Assembly: GCA_913052475.1 (NCBI GenBank)
Contig: CAJXEJ010000006.1
Coordinates: 1-64,000 of the forward strand
Direction of reading: 5' to 3'
Length of the DNA: 64,000 nucleotides
Origin: an uncultured Dehalococcoidia bacterium
GTDB lineage: Bacteria > Chloroflexota > Dehalococcoidia > Lucifugimonadales > Lucifugimonadaceae
Below are positions 1-8,489 of the stretch, piece by piece. Under the pieces are notes generated by a model that worked only from the letters and a program-made list of their open reading frames with translations, was not told where the DNA came from and did no database searches. Made by a program: the position numbers and the translations under genes. Each line of letters opens with the position of its first letter. Position 1 is the first letter of the stretch.

Positions 1-278
1 CCCATGCCTGGGGCTAGTGCGACCGGCCAGTTAGCCCAAAATCCCATTATCAGCGTCCCTACCACTGCAGCGATTATCGTTGCAGTGAAGACAGCACCGA
101 ACTCCATGCCAGTTCCTTCTGTAGAAAGTATTGAAGGGTTGACAACGGTTATGTAAGCCATCGTCAGGAAAGTAGCCAGCCCAGCCAGTAGTTCTACGCG
201 GATTGATGATCCTGCCTTACTGACTCCAAATAGTTTTTCCAACCCTGTCTTACTGGGTCCAAATAGTTTTTCCAACAT
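1..278 (-). CDS. NCS2/AzgA-like purine (guanine/hypoxanthine) permease, N-terminal part, truncated by window edge
   Basis: Reverse-strand translation [51 protein letters not shown]...[33 protein letters not shown] matches the AzgA/PbuG N-terminal signature ([18 protein letters not shown]). Confidence 0.85.
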   Translation of the reverse strand, partial: MLEKLFGPSKTGLEKLFGVSKAGSSIRVELLAGLATFLTMAYITVVNPSILSTEGTGMEFGAVFTATIIAAVVGTLIMGFWANWPVALAPGM

Positions 279-605
279 TCAAAGTCTCCTTCCATGAGAA
301 CCCAAGATCCACACGAAACAACGTAGGTTGTTTCAAATCCTGAGAGTCTATTGAGGCAGCCAAATCTCAGTGGATAATTACTGATTTAGCCATATCACGA
401 GGTTTATATCATGCCCCAGCTTTTTTCTCAGATGAATATGCTGCGAGAGCTTTGAAGCCCACCAGATACCCGAGATCATCTATTACAGCAGCTTGCTAAA
501 AAGGTTTCAGAAAAGAGCAGTTTGGCGAAATGCGTTGTGACGCCCGTTCGTTCACAGCAGCCCAGACTGAACCGGCAGAAACCGCCCGCCATCTAGATGG
601 TTGGC

Positions 606-680
606 CAGGACGTGGCGCAGTGGTAGCGCACCCGCTTTTGGAGCCGGGGAGGGCAAGTTCGAACCTTGCCTCCCCGACCA
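606..680 (+). tRNA. tRNA-like sequence; Pro-like body (C1, G72, A73, CCA) but anticodon loop TTTTGGA would read TTG; several acceptor-stem mismatches, possibly a degenerate tRNA
   Basis: GTGGCGCAGTGGTAGCGCA D-arm, CCCGC-TTTTGGA-GC(C)GGG anticodon arm, GCAAG-TTCGAAC-CTTGC T-arm, CTCCCCGACCA 3' end; followed by a terminator hairpin at 696..722. Confidence 0.5.
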
Positions 681-695
681 ACATTGAATCCCAAC

Positions 696-722
696 AAAGA
701 CCCAGCGCTTGGCTGGGTCTTT
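696..722 (+). terminator. Rho-independent terminator-like hairpin after tRNA-like sequence
   Basis: AAAGACCCAGC-gcttg-GCTGGGTCTTT perfect 11-bp stem. Confidence 0.6.
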
Positions 723-874
723 GAATTTAAGGCTTTTCTATCTACCTACAACGATGCATGATTGGTGAAGTTCGAGGAGAGTCGGGCTGGACTGTGGGAC
801 TATTTTAAAACTGCGCGCCGAATTGCATGGAGTAGACGTAAGATACGCCTCACAAGGTAGGTGCAGGTTCAGCC

Positions 875-1123
875 GTGATAAAGACCGCCATTTCTTTTCT
901 CATTTTGGGGATAGCCATTCTGGCGGTCTCCAGCGGTCTCCTGTTTATGACAGAGACCCAGCTTGATAGACGCCCGGAAAATCCGGTAAGTCTGCTTCTG
1001 ATAGCAGAAAAGAATAATCTGACCCAGACCAAGCAAGTATCTCAAGCTGGAATGATGGTTGGAGCAGGAGTGGTCGTGCTCTCAGCAACGACATCTTTTG
1101 TCTTATACTGGCGAGATCGCTGA
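875..1123 (+). CDS. small two-TM hypothetical membrane protein
   Basis: 82 aa ORF with hydrophobic segments at both ends; no family recognised. Confidence 0.4.
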   Translation: MIKTAISFLILGIAILAVSSGLLFMTETQLDRRPENPVSLLLIAEKNNLTQTKQVSQAGMMVGAGVVVLSATTSFVLYWRDR

Positions 1124-1173
1124 GCGTGGCTACGGGACACTACCACTATGTCTTCTGGTTGATGTGCGATGTC

Positions 1174-2115
1174 CTAAAGCTGGCGCAAACGCGGGTCCCA
1201 CTTGTCTCGCAACCAGTCACCGAGGAAATTGAACGCGAGAACAGTTAAGAAAATCGCGATTCCAGGGAAGACGGTTATCCACCATGCCGATCCCACCAGC
1301 AGGTATTCCCGACCGTCCGAGATCATTGACCCCCAAGCGGGCGTTGGAGGCGGCACGCCTGCACCCAGGTAACTGAGAATAGACTCCGCGAGGATGACAG
1401 ATCCGACTTCAAGTGTCCCAACCACAACAATAACGTTCCTCGTACCAGGCAAGATATGTTTGATGATGATCCGTGTGTTCGAACCACCTGAAATACGCGA
1501 AAGATGCACATAATCCATCGTTTTTAACTGTAGTGCTTGTCCTCGCACGAGTCGGGCCGGGCCGGACCAATTGCTGAGAGCGAGAACGACAATAAGGGTC
1601 ATTAGACTCTGGCCCATTACTATTACGATCATCAATGCAAGTAAAATGAACGGGATAGCTGAATTTACGTCTAGCAGCCGCATGATCGCTTCGTCAATTA
1701 CTCCACCGAAGTAACCAGCGATCAAACCCAGCGTAGATCCGATTGTGACGCCCGCTGCGATCGCGATCGCAGCAACCATGAGCGATATCCTGGCGCCGTA
1801 GATGATCCGACTAAAAACATCTCGTCCAAGAGCGTCAGCTCCCAGAAAGTAACTGCCCGGTTCTCGCCCGGCGTTTATTTCGGTCGCGTCCATATCGGCA
1901 TCTTGCCATACCGGTGGATAATTCCTGTGTCGAAGATTGTTCTTTTCGGGATCTTTGGGCGCAATTAACGGAGCGAAAATAGCGAAGATAATAAGAACCA
2001 AAATGATAAGCCCTGGAATTATCGGATACCTGCGGACAACATGAACAGGCCTTCGGACGATACTAATATCGTCCGAAGACTCTGCGGAGAATTGCTCGGA
2101 AATTGCTTCGGCCAT
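1174..2115 (-). CDS. peptide/nickel-type ABC transporter permease (DppC/OppC family)
   Basis: Translation has BPD permease motif (GSxxWITVFPGIAIFLTVLAFNFLGDWLRDKWDPRLR); adjacent to DppB-like gene. Confidence 0.93.
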   Translation of the reverse strand: MAEAISEQFSAESSDDISIVRRPVHVVRRYPIIPGLIILVLIIFAIFAPLIAPKDPEKNNLRHRNYPPVWQDADMDATEINAGREPGSYFLGADALGRDVFSRIIYGARISLMVAAIAIAAGVTIGSTLGLIAGYFGGVIDEAIMRLLDVNSAIPFILLALMIVIVMGQSLMTLIVVLALSNWSGPARLVRGQALQLKTMDYVHLSRISGGSNTRIIIKHILPGTRNVIVVVGTLEVGSVILAESILSYLGAGVPPPTPAWGSMISDGREYLLVGSAWWITVFPGIAIFLTVLAFNFLGDWLRDKWDPRLRQL

Positions 2116-2120
2116 GTTCG

Positions 2121-3041
2121 CTACTTGATCCTGATTCTGGGGTCAATAAGGGCGTAAGAGATGTCAACGATAAAAACGGTGACTACGTACAGAACCGTGA
2201 AAACCAGCACTGCGCCCGTCATCACAGGAAAGTCGTTGTTGTTGATGGCTGTCACCACCAGACGGCCCAATCCCGGCCATGCAAATACGGTCTCGGTGAC
2301 AACTGTTCCGGTGAGGAACGAAGCCAGAATTAGGGCAGACATCGTCAGAGGCGGGATCGCTGCGTTTTTGAAGGCGTGTTTCCAAATCACCTTCCATTCC
2401 GCGACGCCCTTAGCCCTGGCAAGTTTTATGTATTCCGAATCCAAGGTCTCGAGCATTGAAGATCGCACAAGCCGCAATACCGCTGCAGCAGGTAGCCACC
2501 CGAGCGTGACCATGGGCAAAATGTAGTGTTCCCAGCCTCCCCTCTGGCTTGTCGGTAACCAACCAAGATTTACCGAGAAGATGAGTATCAACATCAGCCC
2601 CAAAAAGAATGGTGGTAGTGCCTGTCCGAATAGGGCAAATGTTCTGCCTATCAGGTCGAAGGCGGAGCTGCGTTTTGTAGCGGATAGCACGCCCAGCGGA
2701 ATTCCGACCAGGAGAGCGAATACCCATGCTCCTGCAGCCAGCTGCAGGGTGGCAGGAACTTTCTCTTTTATTGTTTCAATCGCCTGGTGACCAGTTTGAA
2801 TTGATTCACCAAAATCCAGTTGAATTGCATCTTTGAACCAGATCCAGTATTGGACTGGGAGCGGCTTGTCGAGACCGAAATCTCTGCCCCATTGCTCCCA
2901 AATTTCAGGAGTGAGCATGCCGGTACCCAGGTAAAGATTCCTCGGATCGCCCGCAAGCCGAGATAGAACAAAAACTATGAAAGTTGCGCCAATAACCGAC
3001 AGAACACCGAAGAAGAACCGGCGCACCAGGAATCGAGTCAT
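2121..3041 (-). CDS. peptide/nickel-type ABC transporter permease (DppB/OppB family)
   Basis: MTRFLVRRFFFGVLSVIGATFIVFVLSRLAGDP ... SALIDPRIR typical of DppB family. Confidence 0.93.
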   Translation of the reverse strand: MTRFLVRRFFFGVLSVIGATFIVFVLSRLAGDPRNLYLGTGMLTPEIWEQWGRDFGLDKPLPVQYWIWFKDAIQLDFGESIQTGHQAIETIKEKVPATLQLAAGAWVFALLVGIPLGVLSATKRSSAFDLIGRTFALFGQALPPFFLGLMLILIFSVNLGWLPTSQRGGWEHYILPMVTLGWLPAAAVLRLVRSSMLETLDSEYIKLARAKGVAEWKVIWKHAFKNAAIPPLTMSALILASFLTGTVVTETVFAWPGLGRLVVTAINNNDFPVMTGAVLVFTVLYVVTVFIVDISYALIDPRIRIK

Positions 3042-3346
3042 GCTGGTATCTTCTCTTCACGATTTCGGTCGTTACTAATTGGTTCGGGACACCCGACGGC
3101 GGTCGGTACGAGTGAATTCAAAGCCTCTGCGCGTACCTGGGCACAGGTATCGCCTGCGAATACCGGTGTCGATCGGACAGGTCGGTTACCCGGCATGCGG
3201 TCTATTTCTCTCAATCGAGATCCTCCGATAACTACAAGCCGTGTCCTAGTTATATTCCGACGTACATTAGCCCATTACGCAATAAGGCTTCTCTGGGGCT
3301 GTGCGGCACACCGTCACCTTCAGAGAAGCGGTTCATTTTGAGTTGC

Positions 3347-3386
3347 TTGCTGTGTCCCCGGACCAGATGATCCGGGGACACAGCAA
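3347..3386 (-). terminator. strong perfect hairpin downstream of the substrate-binding protein gene
   Basis: TTGCTGTGTCCCCGGA-ccagatga-TCCGGGGACACAGCAA, 16-bp perfect stem. Confidence 0.55.
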
Positions 3387-3400
3387 CATCAGTTACTAAC

Positions 3401-5323
3401 TTACTCTGTCGCGAGTATCACAGTATGGAAACTGTTGATCTCTCGGAAGGGTTGAAGCGTCCAGCTCATCACTCGATCGGGGTTTATTCCAATCAGAGTT
3501 GGCACCTCAACAATGCCAGCAGCGAATCGCTGCTCAAAGGCCCAGTCGAAGTATGCCTCACGTGCAGCGAGGTTCTCCGCCGATCCTTTAATCGAGGCAC
3601 CCGTTTCTATGAACACGTCGTAGAACTTCTGGTGCTCAAGTCCAGGGTTGTAGCCTCCCGTAGGCTGTGGGAAGAGGCAGCAACCATCGGTTCCGCCCGA
3701 TTCGCCATCGTAGGCAAGGCGGTTCGGACCCCATGTGGTCTGCCAGATCGTATTGATCGTGCGTCCAACCATGGTTGGCCTGCGGGCCGTGTACGCCGAT
3801 GTGTCAAGCTGAACTTCAATGTTCAGTAAATCTTTCCACATGCCAGCGACTGCCTGACAGACTTCACCGTTCGTTCCGATGTCAACGGGGCAGAAGTAGT
3901 CCGGAACAGAGAATCCGTCTGGATAGCCGGCCTCTGCTAGTAGAGCCTTCGCTGCATCAACGTCATACGGAATAACCCACCGGTCCTTGAATTCCGGGTG
4001 ATTCTGGTGAATCGGAACCTGACCATGACCACCGTATATCGGGCCACCGTAGCCAGCAAGGATCGTGTCGTTAATCAGTTCACGATCGATTGCCATTGAA
4101 AGCGCCTGCCGAACCTTACGGGCCGACTCATCGCGAGCGGCATCGTTGGGATCACCGATCCACGGGTGATCATCATCCGGCATCAATGAATCTCTGGTTA
4201 CCGCTTCACCGTTTTCGGGGATGTTGTCCAGGTAGTAGTTTCCACTGAAGTAGATGAAGTTTCCTTTGAACTGTCTCAGACCGTCGTCAAAGACGAAACC
4301 GTTAGATTCCAGTGACGGCACGTCCGAGATCGGAACCGGTGCAATGTCTACTTCGCCTGTCCTCAACTGTGCAGTTCGGATCGCGCCTTCCGGGCTCTCA
4401 ATGAGTTCCAGATTAGCGACGTACGCCGCTTGCTTCCAGTAGTCGTTGTTTGCGCGGAAGGTTATTTTCTCATTCGCTTTCCAATCCGTCACGATGAACG
4501 GGCCGGTCCCATGCGGGGTAATGAGTGTCTCGTCGGGGCCAAGTTCATCGGTCAATACTTTCGAAACCACAGCCGCAGAGTCGTTGCATTCGCTCACAGT
4601 ATTAGCCGTGAGGTAATCACCCTGAAATTGCTTGAAGGGCGCATCGACTTTGGTCGGGTTGTCCGGGTTTATAACCCAGGGTTCGAATATCGAGTTCAGC
4701 TCTCCGGCGGCGGAGTGGACTGATGACGGGTTGTCCGCACCAGAACTGTTGTAGCTAAACACGACATCTTCTGCGGTCATTTCTCCCCAGTCCTTGTCGT
4801 CGGTGTAGAAGTGCACACCGGGTCGAATCGAGAACGAGACCTTGCTCAGGTCCGATGCCAACTGCCAGCCTGTGGCGAGTTGTGGCACTGAACAACTGTT
4901 CTTGTCTCCGGTCAACAGGGTTTCCTGAACTCCGAAGTAGTATTGCAAGGTGTTGGTGGGGAACACGGCCTTCTCGTTAAGGAAAACCGGGCTACCTACC
5001 TGCGGGACAGACACTCTAAGAGTGCCTTGCTGAATCGGTTGGCCTGTAGACGAGCCTTTTTCCGGTACAGCCGTCTGCACGACAACTACCGTCTCAATGA
5101 CAGTGTCGCCCTTGATTTCTTTCTCGACGACCACTGTCTCCACGACGGTGTCACCCTTGATTTCTTTCTCGACGACCACGGTCTCCACGACGGTGACCGT
5201 CTCGGTACCGCAAGCGATTGCGGCGACCAGTGCAAAGCCGAGTACCGCCATTGCCAGCCATCTGAGTTTTTTCACACCAATGTTCAGATCCATGTTCACT
5301 CCAATTGTTAGATCCGATATCAA
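3401..5323 (-). CDS. peptide-type ABC transporter substrate-binding protein (SBP_bac_5), lipoprotein-like signal
   Basis: Signal segment ending LVAAIACG; SBP family 5 sequence; adjacent permeases. Confidence 0.92.
   Translation of the reverse strand: MISDLTIGVNMDLNIGVKKLRWLAMAVLGFALVAAIACGTETVTVVETVVVEKEIKGDTVVETVVVEKEIKGDTVIETVVVVQTAVPEKGSSTGQPIQQGTLRVSVPQVGSPVFLNEKAVFPTNTLQYYFGVQETLLTGDKNSCSVPQLATGWQLASDLSKVSFSIRPGVHFYTDDKDWGEMTAEDVVFSYNSSGADNPSSVHSAAGELNSIFEPWVINPDNPTKVDAPFKQFQGDYLTANTVSECNDSAAVVSKVLTDELGPDETLITPHGTGPFIVTDWKANEKITFRANNDYWKQAAYVANLELIESPEGAIRTAQLRTGEVDIAPVPISDVPSLESNGFVFDDGLRQFKGNFIYFSGNYYLDNIPENGEAVTRDSLMPDDDHPWIGDPNDAARDESARKVRQALSMAIDRELINDTILAGYGGPIYGGHGQVPIHQNHPEFKDRWVIPYDVDAAKALLAEAGYPDGFSVPDYFCPVDIGTNGEVCQAVAGMWKDLLNIEVQLDTSAYTARRPTMVGRTINTIWQTTWGPNRLAYDGESGGTDGCCLFPQPTGGYNPGLEHQKFYDVFIETGASIKGSAENLAAREAYFDWAFEQRFAAGIVEVPTLIGINPDRVMSWTLQPFREINSFHTVILATE
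5101..5190 (-). repeat. two tandem 45-bp units coding (K)GDTVVETVVVEKEI-type linker in the substrate-binding protein N-terminus
   Basis: gtgtc(g/a)cccttgatttctttctcgacgaccac(t/g)gtctccacgacg occurs twice in tandem. Confidence 0.85.
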
Positions 5324-5890
5324 TCAGAATCTAACGTAAGCAACCTCCGAAACGAGGTGGTAGTGGGCAGGTCGCGATCTCTCGGCGAGCCTCCAGCCCA
5401 CCCAGTTCCCGCAGCATAAATGTGCGTACTGGTGTTGCTGAATAAAGATGTACTAATTACCACAAGGCTAAATAGCTCCGTGATAATTTTTATATTTGCG
5501 AGCTAAATATTCATAGAGGCTCCAGTCACATCCCGGCAATATCTGGAACCGTCTGGGGACGAGTAGCCACCAGAGACGCGGCGAAGTTGTCCGCGAAGCA
5601 GGGCAAATACTGGCTTTCGAGCCGGCCTCCGTTTGGTGGCGGGTCGAATGCGGCGGTCATTTGATCGATTAACGGCAAATTCATCCCTAACTAACTCACC
5701 TCAAAGTCGGTAATCATGCGGTGCATGAATTCCGATCGAGGCTGTATCGAGGCTGTTAGGAACCGCCTTACCATCTCGCAGGCGCCGCATATATTTGATG
5801 AATAAACAGTGATCTGTGGCATTGTGTTGTTCTCAGGTTCTCGTCTCTCGAGGAGATCGGAGCACATCGACTGGGAATTTGTGCGTTAGT

Positions 5891-7570
5891 TCATGCCCTA
5901 TCCGTGATTTTCGCTGTACGAGATTGACTGTTTGTCATCAGAATCATGCTTTTACCTGCAGGGCCGCCAAATGAAGCGATCTCAATCTGCTCAGGACTAT
6001 TGAAAGCGGGCAAAATCGTATTAGCTGCTTGATCCGGCGTCAAATCGAGCACCCACTTCCATGGCGGAAGTAAGAACGCCGGATTTACTTTGAAGCCTTG
6101 CTGAATTTGCGCCGCGGTGATCTTGGTGTTGCCCCAGAGAAAATCCTGGACCATTTTCTTGTTCCAGCCGGCATCCTTGCATGCGTTCGCATGGTCGGGA
6201 CTGAGGATCACCAGCGCGCCGCCTCCGCCTCCAGCTGAGTACGGATCCGGGTCTGACCATCGGTAGCCGGTGTAACCACCACCACCTCTGATTCCGCCGG
6301 CGACTGATTTAAGAACACCTTCAGCTGTGTAATTAACAAGATCAGCCGCATCGTAAACGTTGCGGGCACCGACTACGGTCACAGTTGATTCGGAAGCTTT
6401 GAAACCTCGGCTCTCGTGGAATCCTTCCCATCGATCTGTAACGGAGGGTTCTGCGCCACACCATGAGAACTTGTTTGGAGAACCGATGGTGTCCATGTCC
6501 ATCTCGGTCGGGTAGTTGTGTCCCACGTTCATCAGCGCGAGCCGCATAGCCCGACCCAGCACGATGTTCACACGAGACTGCCTGCCTGGACCCAGAATGC
6601 ATTGCCCGGTGTTGATTCCGAGCTCTTCGACAATAGGACCGTTCACCATCATGAACGGTGCGTCGGGGGAAGTAGACATCAGCCACTGACGTGCCCGCGG
6701 TCCCAACTTGAGTATCGCCTTTATCGCAGTGATCACTACTGGAAGATGTGCTGGTTCGCAACCTGCCATGGCTGCAGAAATAGCGATCTTTTCGACCGTT
6801 GCGATACCCTCGCCCGGGGGCAGAATACCAACTACGTGGTCAGGTGCCAGCGTGGTTCCGCATAGCACAGCGTCGACACGTTCGCGGGTTGGCGGCATAA
6901 GCGGGAAGCCATCACCCCATCCGCGATCTAGATAATCACGATTGAAGTCGATGTACGCATCGATTCCAATCCCGTCGTATTCCAGATCCGGACCCGGTAT
7001 ACGATTTTCGGCGTCACCCTCATCCTCTTTTTTTACCTCTTGGGCAGGATTCGTTAAGCCTCGAATAATGCCGTCGATCTGTTCCGATATTGAATCTGCG
7101 GAACGCTCGGGTGGAACACCGGTAATGACCTCAGGGACAACGACGTACGGCGCGAGTGGCATGCCAAAGGCACGACAAGTTGCCAGAGTGTCGGTTTCGA
7201 AACCGGCTGAAGCGATCGAAACGGTCGGGATTCCCTTGCGCTCGATATAAATCATGTCGTGGACAAGCCACGACGTGCACTGGCCTCAGTCAGAGGAAGA
7301 GCCGACAACCACGTCGGACTCTTCAGCTGCCTGATCAAGAACTGCAGCCGGGGTGGGGATACCACCTTCGTACAGCGTTATGGACACATCCTTATACTGT
7401 CTGGAAAGCTCTTCTCCAACCCGGGTGAGGACGGCGTCTCCGCCTCGCTTCCTGTTCCAGACCAGCCCGAGTTTTAGACCGTCCAGCGATTTCGGACGAG
7501 GAGCAATGTCTGTCTGAACAGCGAGTTGCTTCATCTCCGATACCGGATTCAGGGTCACCAGTTTTTCCAT
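5891..7570 (-). CDS. UGSC-family (seleno)protein with long C-terminal extension; in-frame TGA (7286..7288) proposed as selenocysteine, Sec95
   Basis: ORFs 7286..7636 and 5891..7255 share one frame separated by a single TGA: ...SDVVVGSSSD-[TGA]-GQCTSWLVHDMIYIERKGIPTVSIASAGF...; start taken at internal Met (MEKLVTLNPVSEMK). Confidence 0.85.
7256..7274 (-). promoter_or_regulatory. candidate bacterial SECIS (bSECIS) hairpin downstream of in-frame UGA
   Basis: GTCGTGG-CTTGT-CCACGAC perfect 7-bp stem; apical loop begins 19 nt after the TGA; extends by 2 bp past a C-A mismatch. Confidence 0.6.
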
Positions 7571-7702
7571 ACCACAGTCCTTCTCAAAACGTTTATGAAA
7601 CCACCACCAGACAGGATGAATAGGCGAACAATCCATCCTGTTTAGTGACAGAACACAATTACCGAATTCGATAAGTCGCTCAGCGTGCCTAATTGATCAC
7701 TA

Positions 7703-7717
7703 TGAACAGTCTGTTCA
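7703..7717. promoter_or_regulatory. palindrome, candidate TetR-family operator
   Basis: TGAACAG-T-CTGTTCA perfect inverted repeat in divergent intergenic region. Confidence 0.45.
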
Positions 7718-7754
7718 CGGTGACTTGATAAAACACCTAAACAGCGTAAATCAT

Positions 7755-7771
7755 ACATACAACTTGTATGT
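7755..7771. promoter_or_regulatory. palindrome, candidate TetR-family operator
   Basis: ACATACAA-C-TTGTATGT perfect inverted repeat, 8-bp arms, in divergent intergenic region. Confidence 0.45.
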
Positions 7772-7832
7772 TTGCGAAGCGTATATCATGCCATTCGAAA
7801 AGTAAATAATTCACTCAGTTGAGTACCTGTAT

Positions 7833-8429
7833 TTGACGACCAACTCACCACGAAAGCGAAGGACTTCTCGCGACCGTATCCTTGCGATTGCAACCATGCA
7901 TTTTGCAAAACTTGGCTATCTTGGGACCTCTCTCGAAGCGGTGGTCAAAGACGCTGGCGTGTCAAGAGGCGCGCTGTACCACCACTTCGCTGATAAACAT
8001 GATCTATTCCGACTTGTTTGCCTCAAGTTGCAGAGCGACAACGCAAAGAAAATCGACTCTGCGATCGCGAGCGGCGCGAATCCCTGGGAAGGCTTTGTTA
8101 ACGGAATACACTCGATGCTGGATACAGCGGCAGACAAAGGGGTCAGGAGAATCCTGTTCGTCGAGAGGGTCTCCGTTCTTACCTGGGACGAGTGGTCCGC
8201 GATCGACATGGGAACGGTTGGTGGTTCTCTCCGGCCGGCAATGATACGGGCGATGGACGAGGGGTACATGGAACGGCGACCTGTGGCGGCGTTGTGGTAC
8301 CTGATTGCTGGGTCAATAAGTCGTGTCACAACCATCGCTGCGGAATCGGATGAGATCGATCTCGACGACATGCATGATGAATTCGAACAGCTACTTTCCA
8401 AGTACCGAATCGACAGAGATCAGGATTAG
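7833..8429 (+). CDS. TetR/AcrR family transcriptional regulator
   Basis: N-terminal HTH: SRDRILAIATMHFAKLGYLGTSLEAVVKDAGVSRGALYHHFADKHDLF; TTG start. Confidence 0.93.
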   Translation: MTTNSPRKRRTSRDRILAIATMHFAKLGYLGTSLEAVVKDAGVSRGALYHHFADKHDLFRLVCLKLQSDNAKKIDSAIASGANPWEGFVNGIHSMLDTAADKGVRRILFVERVSVLTWDEWSAIDMGTVGGSLRPAMIRAMDEGYMERRPVAALWYLIAGSISRVTTIAAESDEIDLDDMHDEFEQLLSKYRIDRDQD

Positions 8430-8489
8430 GTCTTACAGTGTGATCGTCCACGAATTAAACCGGTCATTCGACCACGTAGGGACAGCAAT

